Source of the DNA: Kutzneria sp. 744
GTDB lineage: Bacteria > Actinomycetota > Actinomycetes > Mycobacteriales > Pseudonocardiaceae
DNA length: 64,000 nt
Reading direction: 5' to 3'
Assembly (NCBI RefSeq): GCF_000568255.1
Contig: NZ_KK037166.1
Location: 8,655,257-8,719,256, forward strand
Part shown: positions 43,615-52,257 of the stretch, piece after piece
Position numbering within the stretch: position 1 is the first letter of the stretch
Layout of the letters: the number at the start of each line of letters is the position of its first letter
Translations under genes and position numbers: made by a program
The notes under the pieces: generated by a model
Database searches by the model: none
Told to the model about the DNA's origin: nothing
The model's input: only the letters and a program-made list of their open reading frames with translations

Positions 43615-44511
43615 ATGTCGCTTGCCCCCAGCGCCAAGGGGACCGTGAAGTTCGGTGATTACAAGACGTGGTACCGGGTGACGGGCGACCCGAGCTCCGG
43701 CAAGCCGGTGCTGGTGGTGGTCCACGGCGGTCCCGGCAGCACCCACGACTACCTGCTGCGCCTGAGCGAACTGGCCGCCCGCGGCTGGCCGGTCGTGCAC
43801 TACGACCAGCTCGGCAACGGCGGCTCCACGCACCTGCCGGACAAGGGCGCGGACTTCTGGACCCCGGAGCTGTTCGAGGCCGAGCTGACGAACCTGGTGC
43901 GGCAGCTGGGCATCGACGGCAACTACGTGCCCTTCGGCCAGTCCTGGGGCGGCCTGCTGGTCGCCATGCACGCCGCCAAGCGCCCGAAGGGCCTCAGGGG
44001 ACTGGTGATCGCCAACTCACCGGCCTCCTACCCCTTGTGGCTGCAGGAGATGAAGGTCCTGCGCGACCAGCTGCCGCCCGGCGTCGACGAGATCCTGCGC
44101 CGCCACGAGGCCGAGGGCACGACCGACAGCCCCGACTACCACAACACCATGCAGGCCTTCTACGACAAGCACGTCTGCCGGATCAAGCCGGCGCCGCGGG
44201 ACATGCAGGCCTCGCAGTACGAGATCTACAACGACTCCACCGTCTACTCCACCATGAACGGCCCCAGCGAGTTCCACGTGATCGGCACGCTCAGGGACTG
44301 GGGCGTCATCGACGTCCTGCCCGACATCGAGGTGCCGACGCTGATCATCTCCGGCCGCCACGACGAGGCCACGCCGGCCACCGTCCAGCCCTTCCAGGAC
44401 CTGATTCCCCACAACCGCTGGGAGATCTTCGAGGAGTCCAGCCACGTGCCGCACCTCGAGGAGCCCGAGCTGTTCGACGACGTCCTGCACACCTACCTGT
44501 CCAGCCTGTAG
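43615..44511 (+). CDS. Proline iminopeptidase-like amide hydrolase (VinJ type)
   Basis: A 298-residue alpha/beta hydrolase of peptidase family S33. The oxyanion motif HGGPG is at 37-41, the nucleophile Ser110 in GQSWGG, the acid Asp250 in GRHDEATP and the base His277 in SSHVPH. No signal peptide is seen, so it is cytoplasmic. In vicenistatin biosynthesis VinJ removes the protecting alanyl group from the amine of the finished polyketide, so that the thioesterase can form the lactam. The neighbouring VinK-, VinL-, VinM-, VinN- and VinO-type genes support the same job here. ATG 43615 has a ribosome site 7 nt upstream, and only 13 nt separate its stop from the next gene. A generic aminopeptidase is the alternative, made unlikely by the context. 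Confidence 0.85.
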   Translation: MSLAPSAKGTVKFGDYKTWYRVTGDPSSGKPVLVVVHGGPGSTHDYLLRLSELAARGWPVVHYDQLGNGGSTHLPDKGADFWTPELFEAELTNLVRQLGIDGNYVPFGQSWGGLLVAMHAAKRPKGLRGLVIANSPASYPLWLQEMKVLRDQLPPGVDEILRRHEAEGTTDSPDYHNTMQAFYDKHVCRIKPAPRDMQASQYEIYNDSTVYSTMNGPSEFHVIGTLRDWGVIDVLPDIEVPTLIISGRHDEATPATVQPFQDLIPHNRWEIFEESSHVPHLEEPELFDDVLHTYLSSL

Positions 44512-44524
44512 CGGAGACAAGCCA

Positions 44525-45469
44525 ATGCGCACCGAGTTCACCGCGTCCGAAGCGGTCGTCTTCCCCGGCATGGGGCCGTCCCGCTTCGCCGACGTCGGCA
44601 AGTTCATGGTCATCAACCCCTACGCGCGGCGCCTGGTCGCCCAGGCCGACGAGCGCCTGGGCTACTCGCTGGTGGACGCCTTCCGCGACACCGAGGGCGA
44701 CTACAGCCGGCACGCCCAGGTCAGCTTCCTGGTCAACTGCGTCGCCCTGGCCCAGTGGGCCGAGGGCGAGCTGGGCGCCAAGCCCGAGGTTGTCGTCGGC
44801 CCGAGCTTCGGCGGCAAGGCGCTGGCCGCCTACACGGGCTCACTGTCCTTTTCGGACGCCGTGTGGATGACCTACGAGTTCGCCCGCTGCCTCGACGAGT
44901 TCTTCGCCACGGAGTTCGCCGACGTGGTCACGCACTCGTTCGTCCGGACGCCGCAGGACATCCTCGCGCAGCTGTTCGCCGAGATGGACGAGCTGGGCTA
45001 CTGGCACGACGTGTCCTGCCACATCGACCACGACTTCCACATGGTGTCGCTGAGCCGGGACAACCTGGAGTGGTTCCAGCAGAAGCTGCGCCGCAACGGC
45101 GGCATGTCGCTGTACACCATGCATCCGCCGATGCACGTGAGCAGCTTCGGCCCGCTGCGCGAGAAGATCCGGACCGAGGTCTTCGACCAGCTCGCGTTCG
45201 CCGACCCCACGCTGCCCGTGGTCAACGACCAGAACGGCGAGATCGTCACCACCGGCGAGCAGGTCCGGGACATGCTGCTCGACGGCATCGTCAACACGGT
45301 GCGCTGGCCGGACGCGGTGGCCACGCTCAAGTGCCTCGGCGTGACCAAGGTGCACATCGCCGGCCAGGACAGCCTGTTCGGCCGGGTCGCCGTGACGACC
45401 AAGAACTTCGAGGTCGCGGCGGTCGACCCGAAGCTCGCGGTCAGCCCCCGCAAGCGCACCGCGGCGTGA
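44525..45469 (+). CDS. Trans-acting acyltransferase for the starter unit (VinK type)
   Basis: 314 residues of FabD/AT fold. FPGMGPS (13-19) replaces the usual GQGSQ. The nucleophile is Ser94 in GPSFGG, which replaces GHSxGE, and the catalytic His is in MHVSSF (about 204), at the position of HAFH in malonyl ATs. This departure from CoA-dependent ATs fits an enzyme that moves acyl groups between carrier proteins. VinK shifts the alanyl-3-aminoisobutyryl group from the stand-alone ACP VinL to the PKS loading ACP. Both putative partners are here: the free ACP (45556-45804) and the loading ACP at the start of PKS5. The gene is co-transcribed with the amide hydrolase and ends before two hairpins. 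Confidence 0.85.
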   Translation: MRTEFTASEAVVFPGMGPSRFADVGKFMVINPYARRLVAQADERLGYSLVDAFRDTEGDYSRHAQVSFLVNCVALAQWAEGELGAKPEVVVGPSFGGKALAAYTGSLSFSDAVWMTYEFARCLDEFFATEFADVVTHSFVRTPQDILAQLFAEMDELGYWHDVSCHIDHDFHMVSLSRDNLEWFQQKLRRNGGMSLYTMHPPMHVSSFGPLREKIRTEVFDQLAFADPTLPVVNDQNGEIVTTGEQVRDMLLDGIVNTVRWPDAVATLKCLGVTKVHIAGQDSLFGRVAVTTKNFEVAAVDPKLAVSPRKRTAA

Positions 45470-45473
45470 GAAA

Positions 45474-45502
45474 GGGGGACCGGCTCACGAAGCCGGTCCC
45501 CC
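45474..45502 (+). terminator. Hairpin terminator after the VinK-type gene
   Basis: A perfect 12-bp stem (gggggaccggct, agccggtccccc) with loop cacga starts five nt after the stop. It ends the 43615-45469 operon. Confidence 0.85.
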
Positions 45503-45510
45503 TACAAACA

Positions 45511-45545
45511 GAAGCGGCCATGTCCACAGTGGACATGGCCGCTTC
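45511..45545. terminator. Second hairpin, between convergent genes
   Basis: A perfect 16-bp stem (gaagcggccatgtcca, tggacatggccgcttc) with loop cag lies ten nt beyond the end of the minus-strand ACP gene. It probably terminates transcription from that side. The apex TGTCCACAGTGGACA contains two opposed TGTCCACA words resembling actinobacterial DnaA boxes, which I take as coincidence. Confidence 0.8.
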
Positions 45546-45555
45546 GACGCAGCGC

Positions 45556-45804
45556 TCAGGCGGCCTGCTTGTCCAGGTTGTCCAGGGTGGCCCAGAGCAC
45601 GCCGGCGTTGGCGAAGGTCTCCAGGCTCAGGGCGTCGTCCACGAAGCGGACGCCGAACTCGTGCTCAAGCGCGCCGAGCAGCTCGACGGTGCCCAGCGAG
45701 TCGAGCCCCAGGTCGCGCAGGCTCGACTCCTGCGTCAGCGGCTCGTCCGCCGGCAGGAAAGGCAGGTACGGGCGCAGCACTTCCTCGAACCGTGCGTCCC
45801 ACAT
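45556..45804 (-). CDS. Stand-alone acyl carrier protein for the beta-amino starter (VinL type)
   Basis: 82 residues with the phosphopantetheine site Ser36 in GLDSLGTVEL and an acidic surface typical of discrete ACPs. ATG 45804 is supported by GGAG seven nt upstream; the frame continues further but without an ACP-like sequence. In the vicenistatin pathway the equivalent protein carries 3-methylaspartate, then 3-aminoisobutyrate, then the dipeptide. It is the only starter-cassette gene on the minus strand, convergent with the VinK-type gene and divergent from the VinM-type gene, so it is expressed from its own promoter. Confidence 0.87.
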   Translation of the reverse strand: MWDARFEEVLRPYLPFLPADEPLTQESSLRDLGLDSLGTVELLGALEHEFGVRFVDDALSLETFANAGVLWATLDNLDKQAA

Positions 45805-45993
45805 GGGTGACTCCAATCTATTTCCGGGCCGAATTGGTCCGGCTGTGGCCGATGTTGACGCTAAACCGCTATCCCCCCGGTCGCTACCCCTGTCCAGCAT
45901 GACGCAAACAGGGGGCGGGATTTCCCTCGAATCTCTGGCCGATCCTTGAAATCCCTAGTAGACCCATGCCATGCATGTCATAGAGGAGGAAGA
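45805..45993. promoter_or_regulatory. Divergent promoter region between the ACP and VinM-type genes
   Basis: 189 nt that must hold promoters for both directions. It contains an inverted repeat cccctgt-N14-acagggg (45887-45893 with 45908-45914), a possible operator, and the strong ribosome site GAGGAGGA (45983-45990) for the downstream gene. No exact -35/-10 boxes can be assigned. Confidence 0.4.
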
Positions 45994-47508
45994 ATGAACT
46001 CATCGCTGCACGCACGTTTCCTTCGTGGCCTCGCCGCTTCGCCGGACGGGGCCGCGATCCGGTTCGGCGACCGGGAGGTCACGTACCGCGAGGCGCACGA
46101 ACGGGCCCTGCTGTGGGCGGGATCACTCCACGGCAGCGGCCCGAGGCCGCCGGCGGTCGTCGGGGTCCTGTTCGGCAAGACCATCGAGTCCTACCAGGGC
46201 CTTCTCGCCGCCCTGTACTCCGGCGCCACCGTCGTCCCGCTCAACGTCAGCTTCCCCAGCCCGCGGCTGCGGGCCATGATCGACCTGGCCGGGGTGACCG
46301 CGCTGCTGGCCGACGAGTACGGCCTGGCCGTGTTGGAGGACGTGCTGGCCGGCGACACCATGCCGGTGTTCGACCTGACGACCGAGCCCGACTCGGCGCA
46401 CAAGCTGGCCGAACCGCATCCGGTGACCGCGACCGACACCGCGTACATGCTGTTCACCAGCGGCTCCACCGGCCGGCCCAAGGGCGTGCCGATCACCCAC
46501 GGCAACACCCACCACTACTTCTCGTACCTCGACGAGCGCTTCGACTTCACCCCGGACGACGTCTTCTCGCAGACGTTCGACCTGAACTTCGACTGCGCGA
46601 TGTTCGACCTGTTCTGCGCCTGGGGCGCCGGCGCCACCGTCTGCGCGATCCCGCCGCACGCCTACCGCGACATGCCGGCCTACTTCGCCGCGCAGAACAT
46701 CACCGTCTGGTTCTCCACGCCGTCGGCGATCGGCCTGGTCAAACGCATGGGCGGCCTGAACGCCCGATCGATGCCCACGCTGCGCTGGAGCTTCTTCGCC
46801 GGCGAGGCCCTCAAGTGCGCGGACGCCGCGGACTGGCAGGCGGCCGCGGCCGGCTCGACGCTGGAGAACCTGTACGGGCCGACCGAGCTCACCGTCACCA
46901 TCACCGCCCACCGCTGGTCCACGGAGTCCGAGAGCCTGAGCGTCAACGGCGTCGTGCCGATCGGCGACCTCAACCCCGGTCACGAGCATCTGATCATCAA
47001 CCCGGACGGCGAGCCCACCGAGGACGAGGGCGAGCTGTGCATCACCGGCCCGCAGATGACGCCCGGCTACCTCGATCCCGAGGACGACAAGGGCCGTTTC
47101 CTGGAGTACGGCGGCAAGCTCTGGTACCGGACGGGCGACCGGGTCCGCTGGGTCACGCCGACCGAGCTGGCCTATCTGGGCCGGCTGGATTCCCAGGTGC
47201 AGATCCACGGGCTGCGCATCGAGCTGGCCGAGATCGACAACGCGGTGCGGGCCAGCGGCGTGGAGGACGCCGTCACCGTGACCCGGGAGACCCCGGGCGG
47301 GCTGGAGCTCGTCGTCTTCTACACGGGCGAGCGCGTGTCCGCCGCCGAGCTCAACAAGCGGCTGTGCGACCGGCTGCCGCAGAGCATGGTGCCCAAGCAC
47401 TACCAGCACGTCGAGGAGTTCCCGCTCAACTCGAACCGCAAGGTGGACCGGCGTGCGCTGGCCGGTGTGGCGGCCGAGCTGCGGGCGGCGAAGGCGGGCG
47501 CACGTTAG
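45994..47508 (+). CDS. Amino acid adenylation enzyme, aminoacyl capping (VinM type)
   Basis: 504 residues, a stand-alone NRPS-like adenylation domain with no carrier domain. The phosphate-binding loop LFTSGSTGRPKG is at 152-163, A5 NLYGPTE at 292-298, A7 YRTGDR near 373 and the A10 lysine is K483 in SNRKVDRR. The A4 segment (QTFDLNFD, Asp200) has the Asp that normally binds an alpha-amino group, consistent with an ordinary alpha-amino acid substrate. VinM activates L-alanine and couples it to the amine of 3-aminoisobutyryl-VinL, protecting it during elongation. The same role is inferred here from position and motifs; the amino acid itself cannot be read. A 139-nt gap separates it from the next gene. 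Confidence 0.83.
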   Translation: MNSSLHARFLRGLAASPDGAAIRFGDREVTYREAHERALLWAGSLHGSGPRPPAVVGVLFGKTIESYQGLLAALYSGATVVPLNVSFPSPRLRAMIDLAGVTALLADEYGLAVLEDVLAGDTMPVFDLTTEPDSAHKLAEPHPVTATDTAYMLFTSGSTGRPKGVPITHGNTHHYFSYLDERFDFTPDDVFSQTFDLNFDCAMFDLFCAWGAGATVCAIPPHAYRDMPAYFAAQNITVWFSTPSAIGLVKRMGGLNARSMPTLRWSFFAGEALKCADAADWQAAAAGSTLENLYGPTELTVTITAHRWSTESESLSVNGVVPIGDLNPGHEHLIINPDGEPTEDEGELCITGPQMTPGYLDPEDDKGRFLEYGGKLWYRTGDRVRWVTPTELAYLGRLDSQVQIHGLRIELAEIDNAVRASGVEDAVTVTRETPGGLELVVFYTGERVSAAELNKRLCDRLPQSMVPKHYQHVEEFPLNSNRKVDRRALAGVAAELRAAKAGAR

Positions 47509-47647
47509 GGGTGCCAGGGGGGATGACGAACGTATGTACAAATCTTACTCTTGAGTGGTGAGGAGATTTAGTTCGCACCACGTCGGGTATTACCCGGCCG
47601 CGAGGTGAATCACTCGTCGTTCTTTTCCGAGCGTACGGAGAGCGACC
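47509..47647 (+). promoter_or_regulatory. Spacer with possible promoter before the VinN-type operon
   Basis: 139 nt with an AT-rich core. acgtatGTACAAAT at 47530-47543 shares ACGTATG and GTACAAAT words with the SRPBCC promoter region. A short inverted repeat cgggta-t-tacccg follows near 47584-47596. GGAG at 47637-47640 is the ribosome site. A promoter for the five overlapping or close genes downstream is plausible. Confidence 0.4.
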
Positions 47648-49189
47648 ATGGATGCCACAGCCACTCCAGTCGTCAATGTCAGCGCGGCGCACCACGCACC
47701 GGGTGAACTGATTCACTCGTTGCTCGACGGCGCCCTTATCGAAAACGCGGACAGCGTCGCCGTCCGCGACTCGCAGGGCCACTGGACCTACCGCCAGCTG
47801 GCCGAGCACAGCCACCGGTTCGCGCACTGGCTGCGCCTGCACGGTGTCAACCACGGCGACCGCGTCGCGGTCCAGCTGCCCAGCACCCGGGAGCTGGTCG
47901 CGATGCTGCACGGCGCGGTGCGCGCCGGCGTGGTCCTCGTGCCGCTGAACCCCGCCATGAAGCCGTTCCTGATGTCCTCGGTGTTCGAGAACTCGGAGCC
48001 GCGGCTGGTCATCGGCAAGGGCAACGCGGTCGAGGCCATCCGGGAGGTCGCGGCGACCATCCCGGTGCACGACTTCGACGCCGTCTGGCCCGACGTCCAG
48101 GAGCAGGACGCCACGCCATTCGTGCACGACGTGCGGCCGACCGACCTGGCCGTGCTCATCTACACCTCCGGCAGCACCTCGGCCCCGAAGGCGGTGATGT
48201 GCCCGCACTCGCAGGTCGTGTTCGCGACCCGCGCCCTGGTGCAGGCGCTGGAGTACCGCCAGGACGACGTCGTGTTCTGCCGGTTCCCGCTGTCCTGGGA
48301 CTACGGCCTGTACAAGGTCCTGATGACCGCGGCCGTCCGGTGCGAGATCGTGCTGGCCGGCGAGGAGTCCGATCTGGGCCTGCTGCGGCGCATGAGGGAG
48401 ACCGGCGCGACCATCGTGCCGATCGTGCCGTCGCTGGCCTCGATGATCGTGTCGCTCGCCTCGCGGGACAAGGAGATTCCGCCGCCGGTGCGCATGTTCA
48501 CCAACACCGGCGCGGCCCTGCCGGAGGCCACCATCGACGGCCTGCGGGAGAACTTCCCCGGGGTCAAGGTGGTCCGGCAGTTCGGGCAGACCGAGTGCAA
48601 GCGCATCACGGTCATGCCGCCGGACGAGGACGCCGAGCGCCCCGGCTCGTCGGGCATTCCGTTGCCCGGCACGCGGGTCGCCATCGTCGACGAGAACGGC
48701 GACGAGGTGCCGGCGGGCACGGTCGGCGAGATCGTCGCCGACGGGCCGCACGTGATGCCCGGCTACTGGCGCAACCCCGAGGTCACCGCCAAGGCGTTCC
48801 GCCTCGACCCGCGCACCGGCCGCACCCGGCTGCACACCGGGGACTACGGCTCCGTCGACGCCGACGGCTACCTGTACTTCGAGGGCCGCCGCGACGACAT
48901 GTTCAAGCGCAAGGGAATCCGCATGAGCACGCTGGAGATCGAGGCGGCGGCCATGGACATTCCGGGCGTCCGGGCGGCGGCCGCGCTGCCGCCGAGCCAG
49001 GACCACGACCTGGCCCTGTTCGTGGAGGCCGATCTCCAGCCGGCGATCGTGCTGCGCGAGCTGTCCCGGCGCCTGGAGGCGCAGAAGATCCCGTCGATCT
49101 GCCGGGTGCTCCAGGAGTTCCCGCTGACCCTGCACGGCAAGAACTCGCGGGCCGCGCTCCTGAGCCTGCTGGAAGGGAGCGCGAAATGA
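47648..49189 (+). CDS. Beta-amino acid adenylation enzyme, 3-methylaspartate-ACP ligase (VinN type)
   Basis: 513 residues of the ANL superfamily, closer to acyl-CoA ligases than to NRPS domains. The P-loop is YTSGSTSAPKAV (172-183), with the motif GQTECK in place of YGPTE. The TGDY motif is near residue 398, and the C-terminal lysine is in TLHGKNSR. Asp218 in FPLSWDYGLYK lies in the A4 region, where VinN-type enzymes use an Asp to bind the beta-amino group. VinN loads (2S,3S)-3-methylaspartate on the free ACP. The adjacent decarboxylase and glutamate mutase genes support the same substrate. ATG 47648 has GGAG seven nt upstream. The stop overlaps the next start (ATGA at 49186-49189). Confidence 0.85.
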   Translation: MDATATPVVNVSAAHHAPGELIHSLLDGALIENADSVAVRDSQGHWTYRQLAEHSHRFAHWLRLHGVNHGDRVAVQLPSTRELVAMLHGAVRAGVVLVPLNPAMKPFLMSSVFENSEPRLVIGKGNAVEAIREVAATIPVHDFDAVWPDVQEQDATPFVHDVRPTDLAVLIYTSGSTSAPKAVMCPHSQVVFATRALVQALEYRQDDVVFCRFPLSWDYGLYKVLMTAAVRCEIVLAGEESDLGLLRRMRETGATIVPIVPSLASMIVSLASRDKEIPPPVRMFTNTGAALPEATIDGLRENFPGVKVVRQFGQTECKRITVMPPDEDAERPGSSGIPLPGTRVAIVDENGDEVPAGTVGEIVADGPHVMPGYWRNPEVTAKAFRLDPRTGRTRLHTGDYGSVDADGYLYFEGRRDDMFKRKGIRMSTLEIEAAAMDIPGVRAAAALPPSQDHDLALFVEADLQPAIVLRELSRRLEAQKIPSICRVLQEFPLTLHGKNSRAALLSLLEGSAK

Positions 49190-50421
49190 GCCGCTACGAG
49201 AAGCTGGCCGCCGAGTACGGCACCCCGCTGTACGTCTACGACGTCGAGGAGGTCCTGGCCGCCCGCGAGCAGCTGTTCGACCAGCTGCCCGAGCCGTTCG
49301 AGTTGTTCTACGCCCTGAAGGCCAACCCCCATCCCGATCTGCTGCGTGCCCTGCGGTCCGGCGACGGCCGCAAGTGCCGGGCCGAGATCAGCTCCACCGG
49401 GGAGCTGGCCAACGCCCTGGCCGCCGGGTTCGCCGGCAGCGACTGCATGTACACCGGCCCCGGCAAGACCTTCGGCGAGCTGCGCGAGGCGATGAGCCTG
49501 GGCGTGCGGATGTTCTCCACGGACTCCGTCACCGATGTGCAGCACGTCGGCCAGGTCGCCGTGGAACTGGGCATCACCGCCGAGTGCCTGCTGCGCGTCA
49601 ACCTGGCCACGGCCAGCGCCGGCAGCGGCATCCGGATGACCGGCACCCCCTCGCAGTTCGGATTCGACGCCGAGCACCTTCCCGAGGTCATGCCGGAGCT
49701 GCGCCGCGTGGACGGGGTGACCATCGCGGGCATGCATCTGTTCCCCCTGTCCAACACCACCGATGAAGACGCGCTGATCGGCGAGTTCCAGAACACCATC
49801 GCCGGCGCGGCGGCCCTGGCCGAGCAGCTCGACCTGCCGTTGCGCTACCTGGACATCGGCGGCGGATTCTCCGTTCCCTACGGTGTTCCCGGCATCCGGG
49901 CCACGTATCCGAAGCTCCGCCAGGAGCTGGAGATCGCCCTGGACACGCACTTCCCCAGCTGGCGCGAGGGAGCGCCGCAGCTGGCTTGCGAGTCCGGCCG
50001 CTACCTGATCGGCGCCAGCGGCACGCTGCTGGCCGGCGTGAGCAACGTGAAGGTCAGCCGGGGCAAGAAGTTCGTCATCCTGGACGCCGGCATCAACACC
50101 TTCGGCGGCATGTCCGGGCTGGGCCGGCTGATGCCGGTGCAGGTGGCCACCGACGACGAGGAGACCGTCGAGACGGTCAGCCTGGTCGGGCCGCTGTGCA
50201 CCCCCGGCGACACCTTCGGCCGTGCCGTCAAGGTGCCGGACCTCAAGGCCGGCGACGTGATCACCATTCCCAACGTCGGCGCCTACGGCCCGACCGCGAG
50301 CCTGCTGATGTTCCTCGGCCGCCCCTCGCCCACCGAGGTCGTGGTGCGCGGTGACGAGATCGTGTCCGTTTCCCGGCTGGACCACAGCCGCACGTATGAG
50401 AACCAGGCGGTGGCCCGATGA
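49186..50421 (+). CDS. PLP-dependent decarboxylase acting on the aminoacyl-ACP (VinO type)
   Basis: 411 residues of the fold-type III (alanine racemase/diaminopimelate decarboxylase) family. The PLP lysine is Lys45 in FYALKANPHP. The glycine-rich phosphate loop is DIGGGFSVPYG, and the ESGRY and GPLCTPGD motifs of the family are present. VinO removes the alpha-carboxylate of 3-methylaspartyl-VinL to give 3-aminoisobutyryl-VinL. A role in lysine synthesis is unlikely given four-nt overlaps with both neighbours in a starter operon. The start is fixed by the ATGA overlap with the VinN-type gene; the end overlaps the mutase S gene in the same way. Confidence 0.87.
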   Translation: MSRYEKLAAEYGTPLYVYDVEEVLAAREQLFDQLPEPFELFYALKANPHPDLLRALRSGDGRKCRAEISSTGELANALAAGFAGSDCMYTGPGKTFGELREAMSLGVRMFSTDSVTDVQHVGQVAVELGITAECLLRVNLATASAGSGIRMTGTPSQFGFDAEHLPEVMPELRRVDGVTIAGMHLFPLSNTTDEDALIGEFQNTIAGAAALAEQLDLPLRYLDIGGGFSVPYGVPGIRATYPKLRQELEIALDTHFPSWREGAPQLACESGRYLIGASGTLLAGVSNVKVSRGKKFVILDAGINTFGGMSGLGRLMPVQVATDDEETVETVSLVGPLCTPGDTFGRAVKVPDLKAGDVITIPNVGAYGPTASLLMFLGRPSPTEVVVRGDEIVSVSRLDHSRTYENQAVAR

Positions 50422-50912
50422 GCGCGCAGATCTTCGAAGACAGCAACACCACTTCTACCTCCGGCCGGGGCACGGTCGTGGTCAGCGGTGTCGCCTCCGA
50501 CGCCCACACGTGGAACCTGGTGTTCCTCCAGCTGATGATCGAGGAGCTCGGCTACGACGTGGTCAACCTGGGCCCGTGCGTGCCGGCCGAGCTGCTGGTG
50601 GCCGAGTGCGAGCAGCACAAGCCGGCGCTGGTCGTCATCTCCAGCGTCAACGGCCACGGCTACCAGGACGGCCTGCGCCTGATCGACGAGGTCCGCGCCA
50701 GCTCCGAGCTCGTGGCCACCCCCGTGGTGATCGGCGGCAAGCTCGGCATCGCCGGCTCCCTCGACGAGGGCGCGTCGGACCGTCTGGTCTCGGCCGGCTT
50801 CGACGCCGTCTTCGAGGACGGCGCCCGCACCGTGCTGAGCTTCTACGACTTCATGGCTGGACTGCCGTCGGCGGCGACACCGCTAGCGGCCCGGACCAAG
50901 GTGTCGGTGTGA
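50418..50912 (+). CDS. Glutamate (methylaspartate) mutase small subunit, B12-binding (VinH/VinI pair)
   Basis: 164 residues with the cobalamin-binding Rossmann fold. The signature appears as Asp28-x-His30-x-x-Asn33 (SDAHTWN) instead of DxHxxG, with the VVISSVNGHG strand and the GG at 106-107 (VVIGGKLG). His30 is the expected lower axial ligand to cobalt. With the large subunit it interconverts L-glutamate and (2S,3S)-3-methylaspartate, supplying the starter precursor. It overlaps both neighbours by four nt (ATGA upstream, GTGA downstream). The Asn for Gly change is, from memory, shared by mutases of secondary metabolism and need not mean loss of function. Confidence 0.9.
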   Translation: MSAQIFEDSNTTSTSGRGTVVVSGVASDAHTWNLVFLQLMIEELGYDVVNLGPCVPAELLVAECEQHKPALVVISSVNGHGYQDGLRLIDEVRASSELVATPVVIGGKLGIAGSLDEGASDRLVSAGFDAVFEDGARTVLSFYDFMAGLPSAATPLAARTKVSV

Positions 50913-52222
50913 GCGCCTGCTTCCCCACTCGGCCCAGCGCGGACGAGAACCCCGTCGACTTCGGGGAGTTCGTCCGCAGCCGGGGCGGCCGCGGCTCGAT
51001 CGTGGCCCAGCCGAGGATGGGGTTCAGCGACCCGAACCGCATGCGAGAGGGGCTCATCGCCACCAAGAAGGCCGACGCCCACACCGTCGGCACGCTCACC
51101 CTGGACAGCTACACCCGCGTCGGCGACCATGAGGCCGCGGACACCGCGCTCCGCGAGGGCTTGGCCCTCAACGGATATCCCATCGTCAACCACCCGGTCG
51201 AGACCACCCAGTGGGTGCTGGACGGCATCCGCGACGACGAGTTCCCGGTGCAGGTCCGGCACGGATCGGCCACCCCGCTCAACATCTTCGCCTCCATGGT
51301 GGCGCTGAACCTCAACGCCACCGAGGGCGGCCCGGTCTCCTACTGCCTGCCCTACGGCCGGGTTCCGCTGCAGGACTCCGTGCGTAACTGGTCGCAGTGC
51401 TGCGAGATGTTCACCCAGTTGCAGAGCCGGGGCATCGAGCCGCACCTGGAGACCTTCGGCGGCTGCATGATGGGCCAGCTGTGCCCGCCGAGCATGCTGG
51501 TGGCGATCAGCGTGCTGGAGGCCCTGTTCTTCGCCAACCACGGGCTGCGCAGCGTGTCGGTGAGCTACGCCCAGCAGACCAACCTGGACCAGGACATCGA
51601 GGCGGTGCAGGCACTTCGGGCCCTGTGCGCCGAGCTGCTGCCCACCGACAACTGGCACGTCGTGATCTACACGTACATGGGCATGTACCCGACCACCGAC
51701 CACGGGTGCGAGAACCTGCTGGGCTCGGCCGCTCAGCTGGCCGTGGCCACCGGAGCGGAAAGGGTGATCGTCAAGACCGTCGCGGAGTCGCGGCGCATCC
51801 CGACAATCGCGGAGAACGTGCAGGCGCTGGAGCACGCGCACAACAGCACGCGGGTCGTCCGTCCGGAGATCGGCCGTTCGCGAGAACTGGCGGATTCCCA
51901 GACGTACCAGGAGGCCCGGGCGCTCGTCATGGCGGTGTTGAACCTGCACAGCGACCTCGGACAGGCCCTGCTGCTGGCTTTCAAGCAGGGATATCTGGAT
52001 GTTCCCTACTGCCTGCACCCCGACAATGCTGGAAGGAGCCGCAGCTACATCGACGCCGATGGCTGGCTGCGGTGGGGTGAGGTCGGGTCACTGCCGTTGG
52101 GGCACCTGGTGCCCAGGACGCGGTCCCGCCGCATCACTTCTAGCGGTTTGCTGGACGACTTGTCATACGTTCGACGCAAATATGACGAGGAGCCGTCGAC
52201 GCGGGTCGAGGTCGGCGTCTGA
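50909..52222 (+). CDS. Glutamate (methylaspartate) mutase large (epsilon) subunit (VinH/VinI pair)
   Basis: 437 residues starting at GTG 50909, which overlaps the stop of the small subunit (GTGA). It has the catalytic TIM-barrel of GlmE-type proteins. Recognisable blocks are [11 protein letters not shown] near the N-terminus, [35 protein letters not shown] and the late [12 protein letters not shown]. It binds glutamate and adenosylcobalamin and performs the radical carbon-skeleton rearrangement. It is somewhat shorter than the clostridial subunit (about 480), as I recall for secondary-metabolism versions. It ends 35 nt before the PKS5 start, consistent with co-transcription from 47648 into PKS5. 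Confidence 0.9.
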   Translation: MSACFPTRPSADENPVDFGEFVRSRGGRGSIVAQPRMGFSDPNRMREGLIATKKADAHTVGTLTLDSYTRVGDHEAADTALREGLALNGYPIVNHPVETTQWVLDGIRDDEFPVQVRHGSATPLNIFASMVALNLNATEGGPVSYCLPYGRVPLQDSVRNWSQCCEMFTQLQSRGIEPHLETFGGCMMGQLCPPSMLVAISVLEALFFANHGLRSVSVSYAQQTNLDQDIEAVQALRALCAELLPTDNWHVVIYTYMGMYPTTDHGCENLLGSAAQLAVATGAERVIVKTVAESRRIPTIAENVQALEHAHNSTRVVRPEIGRSRELADSQTYQEARALVMAVLNLHSDLGQALLLAFKQGYLDVPYCLHPDNAGRSRSYIDADGWLRWGEVGSLPLGHLVPRTRSRRITSSGLLDDLSYVRRKYDEEPSTRVEVGV

Positions 52223-52257
52223 GCGTCGTCGAGGGCAGCGGTGTGGAGAGTGGGCGA

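Noticed and set aside
45520-45536. DnaA-box-like words TGTCCACA in opposed orientation
   Set aside because: They form the apex of a terminator-like hairpin. There is no cluster of boxes, no AT-rich unwinding region and no dnaA or dnaN gene, so this is not an origin.
49186-50421. Diaminopimelate decarboxylase of lysine biosynthesis
   Set aside because: The fold matches, but four-nt overlaps with the VinN-type ligase and the glutamate mutase genes point to decarboxylation of 3-methylaspartyl-ACP.
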